Positions 37,246-47,622 are shown, counted from the first letter of the stretch. The stretch is 64,000 bases of DNA from Spirosoma telluris (GCA_003259005.1 QLII01000003.1:62001-126000); one strand, 5' to 3'. Translations and numbers: made by a program. Notes: generated by a model from the letters alone, not told the origin.

Positions 37246-38282
37246 TCTTACTTCAATCAGGTACAGGCTGGAACACCTCCCTAGCAAGTGGAGCGATCAC
37301 CAGCATTGAGGAGGCAGCCGATGCCTTGTTCGATACATTGCTGCCTGAATTTTCTTCATTTATTGCGATTGGTCAGGCAATCGGTCTAGTGGGTTCCTTG
37401 TTTTATGTTTTCTATCGGATTTGGGCGCATATGGCTCGCAATGAACCCATCGATGTGTTTCCTTTGATCCGACCATTGGTAATTTCAATGGTTCTTTTAG
37501 CTTACACAGGATTGTATGGCGGAATCGTCCAAATTGGTCGAACCCTTAGCCAGGTTACTCAGGACTTGGGAGCATCTCGACGCGATGAAGTTGAACAACA
37601 GGTAATTACCAACGCGAAAACTCGCATCCAGAACATGGGTAATAGTAGTGCTCCACCACCGGTTGCCCCCGCTGAAGATAATCGTAGCTGGTTCCAGCTG
37701 GTAACCGACTCAGTAATGGGTATGGCAAATTCGGTAACCTCGGCAACGGCAGATGCTGTCAACTTCGTAGTGGACACAACCGTAAATTATGTACTGATGG
37801 CCGTATTTCGCTTGCTTTATTTTATTGTGATTATCGGTATCAAGATTATATCTACCTATTTCCTGATTATACTCGGAATCTTTGGTCCACTAACCATCGG
37901 CTTAGGCTGTTTCGACTGGTTTTATTCTTCTATTGCGGCTTGGGTAGGTCGAGTACTTCATACCCTATTGTGGGTACCTATTGCGAATATCTATGGCTTT
38001 ATTCTGGATAGTTTCCATTTATCAAGCTTGCATCTCGAATTTCAGCAACTCCAGGGGAATCCAGGAATGCCTAGTTCATCCGTCGCTAATCTGCTTTTTT
38101 ATGCCGTTGGCATCTTTGGGTATTTACTCGTACCCAAGTTAGCAACCTGGATACTAGATTCGACGGGGGTGTCGGAAGGGTTACGTGCGATGTCAGCACC
38201 CGTTCGTACCGCTGGCCAGGTGGCTGGAGCGTCGTCAGGCAATGCCTTGGGACGTGGCCTAGCAGCTGCAACTTCCTATTAA
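37242..38282 (+). CDS. traJ: TraJ, VirB6-like polytopic membrane protein
   Basis: The 346-residue protein has several membrane segments (about 44-62, 82-104, 178-220, 228-250 and 275-295) in the arrangement of the Bacteroidota conjugative transposon protein TraJ. A soluble loop (about 110-165) separates the first two from the rest. It probably forms the inner-membrane channel. A short Gly/Ala tail ends the protein, followed 18 bases later by traK. Confidence 0.85.
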   Translation: MILLQSGTGWNTSLASGAITSIEEAADALFDTLLPEFSSFIAIGQAIGLVGSLFYVFYRIWAHMARNEPIDVFPLIRPLVISMVLLAYTGLYGGIVQIGRTLSQVTQDLGASRRDEVEQQVITNAKTRIQNMGNSSAPPPVAPAEDNRSWFQLVTDSVMGMANSVTSATADAVNFVVDTTVNYVLMAVFRLLYFIVIIGIKIISTYFLIILGIFGPLTIGLGCFDWFYSSIAAWVGRVLHTLLWVPIANIYGFILDSFHLSSLHLEFQQLQGNPGMPSSSVANLLFYAVGIFGYLLVPKLATWILDSTGVSEGLRAMSAPVRTAGQVAGASSGNALGRGLAAATSY

Positions 38283-38300
38283 CTTTTATATAAACTTCGT

Positions 38301-38960
38301 ATGAACGCAAATTTCAATTTCCGCTACCTACGAAATATCCAGTCTTCTCATCAACTGAATCGACTGGTTGTCGCCCTAGTAATAATCTGCTCGGCGGGGT
38401 TAATTGGCTGGAACCAATGGTTAACTCATCAAACAGTCGAACAGTCCAGGGAAAAAATCTACACAGTCGACCCTTCGGGTAAAACAATTATGCTGGCCTA
38501 TGCACAGGACCAGAACGCTAATCGACCTGCGGAAGCAAAAGATCATGTAAAAACGTTTCTCAAACTATTTTTCAATCAGGAGCCCGATGAAAAGGCCATT
38601 GATGAAAACATGAAGCAGGCCGCTTACCTAGGCGATGAATCAATTACCCGACATTATTATGACTTACGGGAAAAAGGGTTCTATACCAAGCTCTTACAGG
38701 GAAATACGATTGAAAAAGTCCTAGTTGATTCTGTGAACGTGGACATGACCCGTTCTCCATATTACTGTACGATCAATGCCCGTATTATGCTGGTTCGGGC
38801 AACCAATATTACGTTTCGACGATTGAAAGCCGATTGTTCTCTAATTGATGCCCGGCGCACCGATAATAATCCGCATGGCTTTTTGATCGAGCGATTTCGG
38901 GTAACCGATAACTCAGATATTGAAACCATTAACCGCGACCAATATAACGGGTATCGTTGA
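38301..38960 (+). CDS. traK: TraK, VirB8-like inner-membrane protein
   Basis: One N-terminal membrane segment (LVVALVIICSAGLIGWNQWL) is followed by a periplasmic domain of the TraK family (VKTFLKLFFNQEPDEKAIDE, NMKQAAYLGDESITRHYYDL). The length of 219 residues is normal. VirB8-like proteins bridge the inner-membrane channel and the outer core. Confidence 0.9.
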   Translation: MNANFNFRYLRNIQSSHQLNRLVVALVIICSAGLIGWNQWLTHQTVEQSREKIYTVDPSGKTIMLAYAQDQNANRPAEAKDHVKTFLKLFFNQEPDEKAIDENMKQAAYLGDESITRHYYDLREKGFYTKLLQGNTIEKVLVDSVNVDMTRSPYYCTINARIMLVRATNITFRRLKADCSLIDARRTDNNPHGFLIERFRVTDNSDIETINRDQYNGYR

Positions 38961-38982
38961 TATCCTTTTCCCCTAAAGAACG

Positions 38983-39288
38983 ATGTTTTGGAAATACCTA
39001 AATCAACGGCCTAAGCCGCCGTCTGAACGGATAGTTATTGCCTATCAACAAATAAGTCATCGGTTTTATGGCTGGTTCGAGAGCATGATAAGACGCTGGG
39101 AAATTCAGTCCGTCCATCAACGTAAAAGGCAGTTCATTCTATGCCTAATCGGTTGGTTACTTCTCTGCTGTCTGAGTGTGTACTACACCTATACTGGGCA
39201 TTTTATCTCACGTAACCTTCAAAAACAACATGAGCACCAACAATCAAGTCTCCGAAACAACATGGCAAAACCGCTTCAACGGAGGTAG
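38983..39288 (+). CDS. traL: TraL-like small membrane protein
   Basis: The 101-residue basic protein has one membrane segment (FILCLIGWLLLCCLSVYYTY). It sits between traK and traM and overlaps traM by 59 bases, as traL does in related elements. The family is poorly conserved, so the name rests on position, length and topology. Confidence 0.65.
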   Translation: MFWKYLNQRPKPPSERIVIAYQQISHRFYGWFESMIRRWEIQSVHQRKRQFILCLIGWLLLCCLSVYYTYTGHFISRNLQKQHEHQQSSLRNNMAKPLQRR

Positions 39289-40444
39289 ACTAAAGCAATT
39301 GTTTCAGGACAAACGTTTTATCTCGTTCCTGAGCATTGCTGGTGCATGCCTAATTCTGATCGTGTATTATTTTATCCATCATAGCCGTAGTTACGAAGAA
39401 ACATCAATTAAAGCCTCCAACAGCCTAAACGCGGACATCCCTAATGCCAGTGATTCAACAGGATTACCGGCCCGCTCAAAATTAGAGTTGGCTGGCGATG
39501 CTAAAGCGTTAGCTATGCCAGATCAGGCCTCAACCGAGAGGGGATTGAATGCCAATGTCCCTGGAACTGTCGTACCAGATCGCCCTAGGCGAAGGGAAGC
39601 AGATGCCTACATTTATGGCGAAGCCATACCCCAGGAGATTGACAATGATCCCGATATGGAGGTCTCTCGAACACAAAAGGGAGGCCGGAGAGGTCGCTCG
39701 TATACGCCCAACTCGGACCTATCTTTCAATTTAGACGATGAGGATCCACAGAAAACTAAGGACCAATTAGAAAAAGAGAAGAAATTACTAGCCTTGCTTC
39801 AGGAATACAAAGCAGATAAACTTAAACGCCAGCAAGACATACAGAATCGGTTACTCAAACCTGAAACGTATACGCTGCCCACTGTATCCTCGCTGACGGG
39901 ACCAACCGGAAAAAACACATTTTATGGACTTGAATCCGAAATGCGTCAGCAAGCAATGGATGCTAAAGAGGATTCATTATCCATAACGATAAAAGCGATG
40001 GTCTTTTCAGAGCAAACTGTCGTTTCTGGAGGGAGGGTTACCTTACGATTATTGGAAAATATTTCACTTCGGGGTCGGCTTATTCCTGAAGGAACCCTGT
40101 TATATGGCGTGGCCAATTTTAGTGGTCAACGAGTTCAGATTGCCATTAATCAGGTACAGTACGAAGGCCGCATTTTACCCTTGAAATTGACAGTCTATGA
40201 CATGGATGGGCTGGCAGGTGTCTATGTCCCCAATGTAACTGGCCTTCAGCAGGGCCGTCAGGCAATTGCACAGGCCGGTCAAGGATTCACGGTAAGTCCA
40301 CCGGTGGTTGCAAATAATATCCCTTCCATGGCCACTGCTTCAGCGATTCAGGCAGGTCTCCAAGGTGGACGTAATTTTTTGTCCAGGAAAATGACTTTAC
40401 CGAAAGCTACACTTAAAAACAACTACTACGTACTGTTAAAATAA
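39230..40444 (+). CDS. traM: TraM, VirB10-like channel protein
   Basis: The start at ATG 39230 (MSTNNQVSETTWQNRF) gives 404 residues. A membrane segment near 34-50 is followed by a long polar linker with charged and Pro-rich parts. The conserved C-terminal domain has LLYGVANFSGQRVQIAINQV and LTVYDMDGLAGVYVPN. This is the conjugative transposon TraM family, which spans the envelope like VirB10. Confidence 0.9.
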   Translation: MSTNNQVSETTWQNRFNGGRLKQLFQDKRFISFLSIAGACLILIVYYFIHHSRSYEETSIKASNSLNADIPNASDSTGLPARSKLELAGDAKALAMPDQASTERGLNANVPGTVVPDRPRRREADAYIYGEAIPQEIDNDPDMEVSRTQKGGRRGRSYTPNSDLSFNLDDEDPQKTKDQLEKEKKLLALLQEYKADKLKRQQDIQNRLLKPETYTLPTVSSLTGPTGKNTFYGLESEMRQQAMDAKEDSLSITIKAMVFSEQTVVSGGRVTLRLLENISLRGRLIPEGTLLYGVANFSGQRVQIAINQVQYEGRILPLKLTVYDMDGLAGVYVPNVTGLQQGRQAIAQAGQGFTVSPPVVANNIPSMATASAIQAGLQGGRNFLSRKMTLPKATLKNNYYVLLK

Positions 40445-40453
40445 GATTGGCTT

Positions 40454-41524
40454 ATGAAAACGACCTTATTAGCAATGATTCTAACATTGGGGCACTACTT
40501 GTCGATGGCTCAGGTAGCTGGTCTACTCAAAAACCAGACTCTGTCGAAACCAGAAACACAGCGGGTTCGTTTGGATTCCATCCGGAAACGCGTTACTGAA
40601 AACCCTAGAGCTAGTACGATTAAAATTAGCCCGGTAGAACTTCCAGTGTCAACCACGTTGAATAGTCCTACCCACGAAACACCCAGCATTGGTGTACCTA
40701 TTCCAGCTAATGCCTCAATTCCTATTCAAGACCGCAACGTGATCCGGTCTTACTACCTTGATCTAGCTTATAATAAAACAACGTGTATTCTTTTTAAGTC
40801 GCCTATCCGTAGCGTCGATTTAGGATCAAAAGACATAATTGCCGACAAAGCCACAGTAGTCGATAACGTTTTACGCGTAAAGGCCTCCAGAATTGGATTT
40901 AATGAAACCAATTTTAGTGTCATGACGGCAGATGGTCAGTTTTACAGCTTTGTGGTCAACTATAATGAATACCCAACACTGCTCGCTTTGGATTTATCAG
41001 TCAGCGAAGAGGGAATGGTTCAACAAAAAGCCCGTTCCATTAATCAGAAGGGCATAGTTGTCAGTTTTGCAGGCGTCAACACCTCCCAACAGGAAATTGT
41101 ACAGAACTGTGCACAGATCTTAAAATTACGCAGAAAGCTCAAGCGGGTCGGTGTCAACAAATACCACATGCAGGCTAAACTACGAGGGTTGTATTATAAA
41201 GACAATATCCTTTACTATAAGATCGGGATAAAAAACCATTCTAACCTCAATTACGATTTGGATTATCTCCGGTTTTTTGTCGTTGATAAAACCATCGCAA
41301 AAGAAACGTCGCATCAGGAATTGGAAGTGTCGCCACTATACGTATATAATCAACCGTTAGTTAAGATTTCAGGACGGCAGATCGTAGAAAAAGTATATGC
41401 ATTTCAAAAGTTCACCATCCCCGACGACAAGGTTCTACACGTTATCCTGGGCGAAAAAAATGGGGGGCGTACCATTTCCTTTACTATTACGAATAAAAAT
41501 ATTTTAGACGCCGACTCTCTTTGA
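40454..41524 (+). CDS. traN: TraN, VirB9-like outer-core protein (DUF4138)
   Basis: After a signal peptide the 356-residue protein shows the TraN/DUF4138 pattern: an N-terminal domain with TTCILFKSPIRSVDLGSKDI and RVKASRIGFNETNFSVMTAD, and a C-terminal domain with KLRGLYYKDNILYYKIGIKN. It is the VirB9 counterpart that binds TraM in the outer membrane core complex. It is the last recognised transfer gene of this operon. Confidence 0.9.
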   Translation: MKTTLLAMILTLGHYLSMAQVAGLLKNQTLSKPETQRVRLDSIRKRVTENPRASTIKISPVELPVSTTLNSPTHETPSIGVPIPANASIPIQDRNVIRSYYLDLAYNKTTCILFKSPIRSVDLGSKDIIADKATVVDNVLRVKASRIGFNETNFSVMTADGQFYSFVVNYNEYPTLLALDLSVSEEGMVQQKARSINQKGIVVSFAGVNTSQQEIVQNCAQILKLRRKLKRVGVNKYHMQAKLRGLYYKDNILYYKIGIKNHSNLNYDLDYLRFFVVDKTIAKETSHQELEVSPLYVYNQPLVKISGRQIVEKVYAFQKFTIPDDKVLHVILGEKNGGRTISFTITNKNILDADSL

Positions 41525-41687
41525 TCAGAGCCATTCTTTGGGCCTGTTCGCCATGTTACTCAATACGTGTTAACCTATTCAGTAACAGAGTCAGTGCGCT
41601 CTCCTGCATTGCTTTGGATATATTTTCCGTGAACATACTACTGGCGAATTTCCTTTTGCCTTGATCTTGTCTATAAATATCCCGCAT

Positions 41688-41867
41688 ATGGCAACCAAAA
41701 AACTAAGGACCAATGGTTTGTCGACGCCAGTTACGACTCTTCCCTGGTTCGAATGGGTAGTTCTGCTGACTGGCTATTTGTCTCTTTATGCACTGTATCA
41801 GTGGGTGGAACCATATGTAATCGAGGTCGACTACATGAACTTTCTAACTTGGTTTCAGTTCCGGTAG
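41688..41867 (+). CDS. Small single-pass membrane protein
   Basis: ATG 41688 gives 59 residues (MATKKLRTNGLSTPVTTLPW) with one hydrophobic segment (WVVLLTGYLSLYALYQWV). It is one of two tiny membrane proteins after traN. No family is recognised; it could be an accessory transfer or exclusion protein. Confidence 0.5.
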   Translation: MATKKLRTNGLSTPVTTLPWFEWVVLLTGYLSLYALYQWVEPYVIEVDYMNFLTWFQFR

Positions 41868-41906
41868 CCGCCAGCAATTTCCAACCAAAAACTCAACGTC
41901 CATGTC

Positions 41907-42101
41907 ATGAAAATCAACAATATTAATCGAAGGCTGCATGCTACTATGCTTTTACGTCTGGTAGGAGTTCTAGTGTTTTGTCTAATAATAGGATTTTTAA
42001 TTGCAGAATTTATTGTGCACTTCTGTTCCCGATCGGGCCTAACGGCAGTCCATTATTTTGACCTAATCCGATCTAGGGTTGTCTTTCAACTATTGAAATG
42101 A
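41907..42101 (+). CDS. Second small membrane protein after traN
   Basis: The 64-residue peptide has a basic start (MKINNINRRLHATMLLRLVG) and a strong hydrophobic segment (VLVFCLIIGFLIAEFIVHFC). It follows the previous small gene by 39 bases on the same strand. Function is unknown. Confidence 0.5.
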   Translation: MKINNINRRLHATMLLRLVGVLVFCLIIGFLIAEFIVHFCSRSGLTAVHYFDLIRSRVVFQLLK

Positions 42102-42182
42102 TTTAATAAATAACCCTACACTTATCACAGAACGATTTTTGCAATTGCCCTTACTTAACTTTTGTCACTTGTTAAGAGTTGA

Positions 42183-45100
42183 TTAGCCAACTTCAAGAGA
42201 CTGCTCCTGATGCTTTACACTAATTTTTCCCGCCTGCCGAACCGGCTCCGTTTCTTTTTCCTGTCCGGTAGAAAACAGTCTTGATTCGACCTGGCGCAAC
42301 TCTGACTTTAGCTCCTGAAGTTTATCACTTTTCCCCCAAGGCTTAGCTACTATATCGGTCAAAAGTATTTGCTGCTTAGTGAGATTGTCTATTTTCTCTC
42401 GTTGGTATTCCATCAGCGAAGGAATTTTTTCCAGTGCTCGAATAAATTGCTTTGCCGCTACTTCTGGACTGTGGCCAGCTAAATAGCCATTATTATAGGA
42501 ATACGTTAACTGGTCGCTTTTTACAATAAAGGCGTTTTCTTTAACTGCCTTTCCATCAACGCTGTAACCAGCATCCGTTCGTACATATACGCCAAAACCA
42601 TGTAATGTACCCAATTGCTTCAGTCCGCCCTTTGTATCCACAGTTTGATCAATTTGGTTGATGTACTCTCCTAATTCCTTTACTTTAGTGATCGGCTTGT
42701 CAGTCCAGGTAATTTTAACTGCATTCGGCAAATTACCTTCCAGATCGAACTGGGTGGTCGCGGTTAACTTGGTAAAATCCGTCTGAAGTTGCGAAAAGGT
42801 TAGCTGTGCTTTATCCAGTGATTTTCTTACATCAGTGAGCATCGATCCTGCTTTATGTCCTTCCTTCTGAAACAGCTTCAGTTCACTCTCCAAAGCCGTG
42901 ATCTGTTTTTCCAACCGCGCTTTTTGTAGTAAATCCTGATTACCTGACAGTATGGCTACGTATTCTGAAAAGTTCATGCCAGTAGCCTCATCAAATGCAC
43001 CCTCATCTAACCGACGACCAGTAGCCGATCCACTCTTGATCTGAGCAATAAATGTAGCTTTAGTATGCAGTAAATTGAATTTATAGTTGTCCAAGGACTG
43101 CTCTGTAGCAAAGACGTAGTTTTTTACCTCATTGTTAAAGTGATCTCGAGCAACGACATTGCCTGTACGCGATCCACGTCCCACTCGTTGGTCTAGTTCG
43201 GAGGGTTTCCAGGGAATGTCCAGATGGTACATGGCCACAACGCGCTTTTGCGCATTAACCCCTGTCCCCATTGTGCCCGTCGAGCCAATCAACACCCGAA
43301 CCTCACCCGCATTTGCCTTTTCCCAAAGTGCAATTCGCTCCTTATCGTTTTTGCACTCCTGGGCAAAGCGAATCTGGTGAGCTGGAATGCCATATTCTTG
43401 GATTAATTTATCTCGTAGAGCACTATACGCATTCCAGGTAGCACCTGGCTTGTAGGTACCCGTGTCACAAAAGACCATCTGGGTACCTTTATAAGGGGTA
43501 CTTTCTCGATAATGGTTTGCGATCAGATTTGCGCAACGAGACAGTTTACTATTGGGGTGATCATCTAGAGTTGGGTCAATTAAACGCATGTCTAAGGCGG
43601 CTTTCTTGGCGTAGTTAGTCGCAATCAGCATTTTCGCAGTTTGCTCTTTCTCTGACAAGGGGGCACGGTCCAGAATTGTCCCATCACCGGTTTTGGCAAA
43701 ATCGATCAACTTTTTATTAAAGTCGGCTTGATCCGGGGTAGGAGGTAGGCTAATGAGTATATCGACCGCTTTAGGCCGGTCGAGACCGACCATTGACGCT
43801 GTTCGATAGTCCGTAATTTGACTATAAAATTGAGCTAGTTCGGGAACCTTGATAAAATGCCGGAAACGCTCTTTTACCAAAAGTTGATTTGTCACACTGT
43901 ATTCATAGTCAGCTGTTTTTTTGGCGTAAACCGCTGCCCAGGCGTCGAAGTTATCGATATGTTGCCGGGCCATTTCTTTCGGCCGTAAGTACTTAAAGAG
44001 CAAGTACATTTCTGTCAGCGAGTTGGTAATAGTCGTCCCCGACAGAAATGTAGCACCAAGATCTTTGCCTGTCTGTTGCTGAATACTCCGAACCGCATAC
44101 AGTAGGTTCGTCGCCCGTTGGCTTCCTTCCGGATTTCCTAATCCGGCAACCCGGTTGTGACGGGTGGTAAACTGTAAATTCTTGAACTGATGCGATTCAT
44201 CGACGAATAAGTGATCAATGCCCATGTTACCAAAATGAGGTACTGTATCCGTCTTTTTATCTAATTCACTTTGTAGCCTTAGTAATTTAACCGTTAAATT
44301 GGCTTTACGAGTTTCTAATCCTTTCATTAAGGATTTAGAAATGGTACCTCCCGTTTTCTCCAATGTCATTAAATCTTTTTCCAAATTGCGCAGCTCATCA
44401 CGCATGACTTTTTGCTGCACGTCAGGGGCTTGAGGAATACGGGCAAATTGATCATGGGTGAGAATTATGCAGTCCCAGGCTCCATTTTTAATCGAGTTTA
44501 AGAACCGTTCTCGGTTAGAAGGCGTAAAGTCATCCTGGCCAGGATAAAGCAGCTTGGCATTCGGATAGGCTGTTCGATATGTCTCGGCAATCTGGTTGAC
44601 ATTCGCTTTCATAGCCAGAATCATAGGCTTGTTGACTAGCCCTAACCGCTTCATCTCATAAGAGGCTACTGTCATAATCAACGTTTTGCCGGTGCCAACT
44701 TCATGATCAGCGATACCTCCACCATTTTGTAGGAGCATCCAGGTCACATCTTTTTGCGAATCGTATAAACCTGGAATACCCAGTCCTTTCAGGTTTAAAT
44801 CAGGGAATTGCTGATGAGCGCCATTATGCTGGGGTTTGACGTAGCAGTTGTATAATCGGTTATATCGGTCTGCCAGATCCTGTTTAAGTTGAGGATTCTG
44901 AGTCGGCAGCCATTCGACAAAGGCATTACGGATCTGCTCAATTTTGGTGGCTGCTAGTTGGGTCGCTTCACTATCAAGCACTTTTTCGCCATCTGGCCCA
45001 TCCTTGTTAATGTTCGGAGTGGTATTGTATAACGCATATGCCATTAAGGTTAAACCGTCGTACATCCGAAACTGCCCCTGTACAGCATATTGCTGAGTAA

Positions 45101-47240
45101 TCGATGCATTTTTAAAACTCCAGGCTGGAATATCGACACTGAACTCGTCCGTTGAGGGCAGGTACGTGATCGTTACGTTACTACCAAACAACTCTTTGGC
45201 AAACCGTTCATAGACCTCGGTCGGTATCCACCGCTCGCCTAAATTGAAATCTAACTCGTCGAAACTAATTGGTGTGGGCTGGCCCTCACGGAGAGCCTGA
45301 AGTGCAGGCCCTGCCTGTGGATCATCCGCAAAGGCTTCCATTGCTTCCAGTTTCTCCACCACGTTTCCACTAACCAACATGGTTAGCGTTTGGTACTGCT
45401 GGTCTAATGGGTTGTAGAAAATCTGCCCTTGCAACTCTAATTGGATCTGGGGTAGAGGCAATTTTGTCAATTCCTGAATATATCCCATGTCTACCCGCCC
45501 TAGCTTACTTAAGCAAGCCGTAAGTGCATCTTGAGCAGTAAACTGCTCAACTTTAGCCTTCTGGATGCTAACGGGCTGATTGAAGATATCAGCTCGGATA
45601 AATTGCTTATTCGCATCCGCATTCTCTAACGCTAACAGAGCCCGGCCATCGGGATCAAGTAACGCTAAAGCCGCATTTCTACCTTCATTAACGGCACCGT
45701 AGCGCGTAATAAATGCACCATACGCGGTATTTAGGGCTAGTCGTAACTCAGGCTGCGGTTGTTGAGTATGAGTCTCCCGAAGATATAATCGTTCATAGGC
45801 ATCCCGTATTTGCAACATGGACCCTAACCGGTGGTGGTCCACCTGGCCAGGCAATGTCTCCAGTGTTTTGAAATCAGATCCCAATCGTCCGACCTCGCCC
45901 TGTTGATAAATTAAGCTTCCGGACTGGTAGAATTCTTCTAAGGGTATGGTTAGCGGACGAGGAGGCTTGGGAGCAGGTTCACTGACAGCAAATAATTCAC
46001 CCTGCACAAACAGGGGAGCGGAAGATGGGGGAACCGTTCGGCTAGACTGAATAGACTGAGTGATCGCCTGTATTCGATGGCGTTCAAAGCTTTGCTGTCG
46101 AAAGTTGCGCGCCATGTCTTCCGCTAGATGTTGACCCACTTGGCGGGCAATCTGTTCCATACCGCCTTCATGTTCATAGATCAATGCCGGTTTGCCATAT
46201 TGGTCAGTATCTATTTTTTGAGCAGTGGCCACGATATTTTCTCCCTTGGCAAAGAGTTCGTTGACGACCGTTTTGGCAGAACTTACACTTGACTTAATAA
46301 ATTTCTTTTCCTGATCCGTTAATGTTGTTTTACCCGTTCGCTTCTGAAGCAGTAGTAGATCACTACCAACACTAGTGCCGGCAAAGTCGGTAAACAGATT
46401 GTGAGGCAACCGAACTGCTGATACTAAATCGCAGGTTTTCATTAAGTACTGGCGCACCTGTTCATTGGCCGGGGAGTTGAGCAAAGTATCTGTTGTCAGG
46501 ATCGCTGCCGCACCGCCTTCACGGAGACAGTCAATACTTTTTACAGTAAAATAGGTGTGGAGCCGGGCACAGGCCGAACGACGCTGCTTGTCTTTGCTAT
46601 TCGCCAGAGCCTCATCCCAAATGGCAACGTTCCCAAATGGAATGTTACTAGCCACCATGTCGAAGCGCTCATTTAATTTTCGTCCACTTTCCTCAAATGC
46701 TTTATTTTCAACAGTAAACTGGGGATACAAAGCCTTAAGCACCAAAGCGGTGGCAGGATCCTTTTCAATCAATTGGGCCGTTCCGATCGCCAGTCCGCCC
46801 TGAGAAAAACCTTGTGGAAAGATACCCGTACCCGCTGAAGGATCAAGGTATTGAACAGGAGTAGTTCCTAGGACATTGGCTAGTTCCTTCCCTACTTGCT
46901 CAACCAGCTGAGGAGGGGTATAAAATCCGGACAATACATTATTACGAATTCCTGATAAATAATCCTCCGCGCGGTCTCCTGCGGCCTCGGTTAATAATTC
47001 GTGCAGTTGTTGAATACCTGGTCGCAACTGATTATCGAGCGTAGTTGTCCAAAGTCGATCATCCTGAACAGGCAAGAGCACGGCTTTGAGTGCCCCAAAA
47101 CCACTATAGGCAGATAGAATGGTTCTTTCTTCGGAACTAACTTCTGATTGTAGTCCCGCTTTCCGCTGCTGATCGATACGAAAGGCAATGCGCAATGCCT
47201 CCAAGTTAGCTGCCAGGTGTGTACGGTGATTAAATGCCAT
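42183..47240 (-). CDS. Very large N6-methylase plus SNF2/DEAD-like helicase protein
   Basis: The start at ATG 47240 (MAFNHRTHLAANLEALRIAF) gives about 1685 residues. The first part is an N6-adenine-methylase fold with SAM motif YLDPSAGTGIF near 131 and the catalytic NIPFG (an NPPY-type motif) near 197. The later part is a helicase: EVGTGKTLIM near 846 (motif I), LFVDESHQFKN near 1010 (motif II) and DQRVGRGSRTGN near 1350 (motif VI). Such methylase-helicase giants occur in Bacteroidota conjugative elements together with DUF1896. They may protect entering DNA by modification or process it; the true activity is not known. The gene overlaps the DUF1896 gene end by 11 bases. Confidence 0.88.
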   Translation of the reverse strand: MAFNHRTHLAANLEALRIAFRIDQQRKAGLQSEVSSEERTILSAYSGFGALKAVLLPVQDDRLWTTTLDNQLRPGIQQLHELLTEAAGDRAEDYLSGIRNNVLSGFYTPPQLVEQVGKELANVLGTTPVQYLDPSAGTGIFPQGFSQGGLAIGTAQLIEKDPATALVLKALYPQFTVENKAFEESGRKLNERFDMVASNIPFGNVAIWDEALANSKDKQRRSACARLHTYFTVKSIDCLREGGAAAILTTDTLLNSPANEQVRQYLMKTCDLVSAVRLPHNLFTDFAGTSVGSDLLLLQKRTGKTTLTDQEKKFIKSSVSSAKTVVNELFAKGENIVATAQKIDTDQYGKPALIYEHEGGMEQIARQVGQHLAEDMARNFRQQSFERHRIQAITQSIQSSRTVPPSSAPLFVQGELFAVSEPAPKPPRPLTIPLEEFYQSGSLIYQQGEVGRLGSDFKTLETLPGQVDHHRLGSMLQIRDAYERLYLRETHTQQPQPELRLALNTAYGAFITRYGAVNEGRNAALALLDPDGRALLALENADANKQFIRADIFNQPVSIQKAKVEQFTAQDALTACLSKLGRVDMGYIQELTKLPLPQIQLELQGQIFYNPLDQQYQTLTMLVSGNVVEKLEAMEAFADDPQAGPALQALREGQPTPISFDELDFNLGERWIPTEVYERFAKELFGSNVTITYLPSTDEFSVDIPAWSFKNASITQQYAVQGQFRMYDGLTLMAYALYNTTPNINKDGPDGEKVLDSEATQLAATKIEQIRNAFVEWLPTQNPQLKQDLADRYNRLYNCYVKPQHNGAHQQFPDLNLKGLGIPGLYDSQKDVTWMLLQNGGGIADHEVGTGKTLIMTVASYEMKRLGLVNKPMILAMKANVNQIAETYRTAYPNAKLLYPGQDDFTPSNRERFLNSIKNGAWDCIILTHDQFARIPQAPDVQQKVMRDELRNLEKDLMTLEKTGGTISKSLMKGLETRKANLTVKLLRLQSELDKKTDTVPHFGNMGIDHLFVDESHQFKNLQFTTRHNRVAGLGNPEGSQRATNLLYAVRSIQQQTGKDLGATFLSGTTITNSLTEMYLLFKYLRPKEMARQHIDNFDAWAAVYAKKTADYEYSVTNQLLVKERFRHFIKVPELAQFYSQITDYRTASMVGLDRPKAVDILISLPPTPDQADFNKKLIDFAKTGDGTILDRAPLSEKEQTAKMLIATNYAKKAALDMRLIDPTLDDHPNSKLSRCANLIANHYRESTPYKGTQMVFCDTGTYKPGATWNAYSALRDKLIQEYGIPAHQIRFAQECKNDKERIALWEKANAGEVRVLIGSTGTMGTGVNAQKRVVAMYHLDIPWKPSELDQRVGRGSRTGNVVARDHFNNEVKNYVFATEQSLDNYKFNLLHTKATFIAQIKSGSATGRRLDEGAFDEATGMNFSEYVAILSGNQDLLQKARLEKQITALESELKLFQKEGHKAGSMLTDVRKSLDKAQLTFSQLQTDFTKLTATTQFDLEGNLPNAVKITWTDKPITKVKELGEYINQIDQTVDTKGGLKQLGTLHGFGVYVRTDAGYSVDGKAVKENAFIVKSDQLTYSYNNGYLAGHSPEVAAKQFIRALEKIPSLMEYQREKIDNLTKQQILLTDIVAKPWGKSDKLQELKSELRQVESRLFSTGQEKETEPVRQAGKISVKHQEQSLEVG

Positions 47241-47622
47241 TACCGATATGGTTTTTACCAATGTAGTCCACGAGTAATCCTACTATATATGCATCAGCCA
47301 ATCGGGATGATGGCTGCGAGAGGAGCGGCATAAATTCATGCACAAGCTGACCAATATGAGGAGGTTGGGTGAGTACCGGGAAATCGGCAAAATCCGTCTG
47401 AAGAATTTCCTTTAGTCGGCTGGCAGCCTCTAAAATAGGGGTGATGGTTTCTAACATCACGGATTCAGCAATACCAAGTGCCTGCTCAATAGAATGCCCT
47501 TCCCGACGCTGTTCTTCAAACGACTGCTGAGCCGCCTGTACTGATGAATTTAGGACGTCCAGTGATAGCGGCAAATCAGCAGTCAGTGTCCTAAGGCGAA
47601 GCACAAAATAATCTGTTTCCAT
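47230..47622 (-). CDS. DUF1896-like protein
   Basis: The 130-residue helical protein (YFVLRLRTLTADLPLSLDVL, QQSFEEQRREGHSIEQALGI, LKEILQTDFADF) matches the DUF1896 pattern that accompanies the methylase-helicase gene in Bacteroides elements. The overlap with the large gene supports co-translation. It probably helps or regulates the large protein. Confidence 0.75.
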   Translation of the reverse strand: METDYFVLRLRTLTADLPLSLDVLNSSVQAAQQSFEEQRREGHSIEQALGIAESVMLETITPILEAASRLKEILQTDFADFPVLTQPPHIGQLVHEFMPLLSQPSSRLADAYIVGLLVDYIGKNHIGNGI

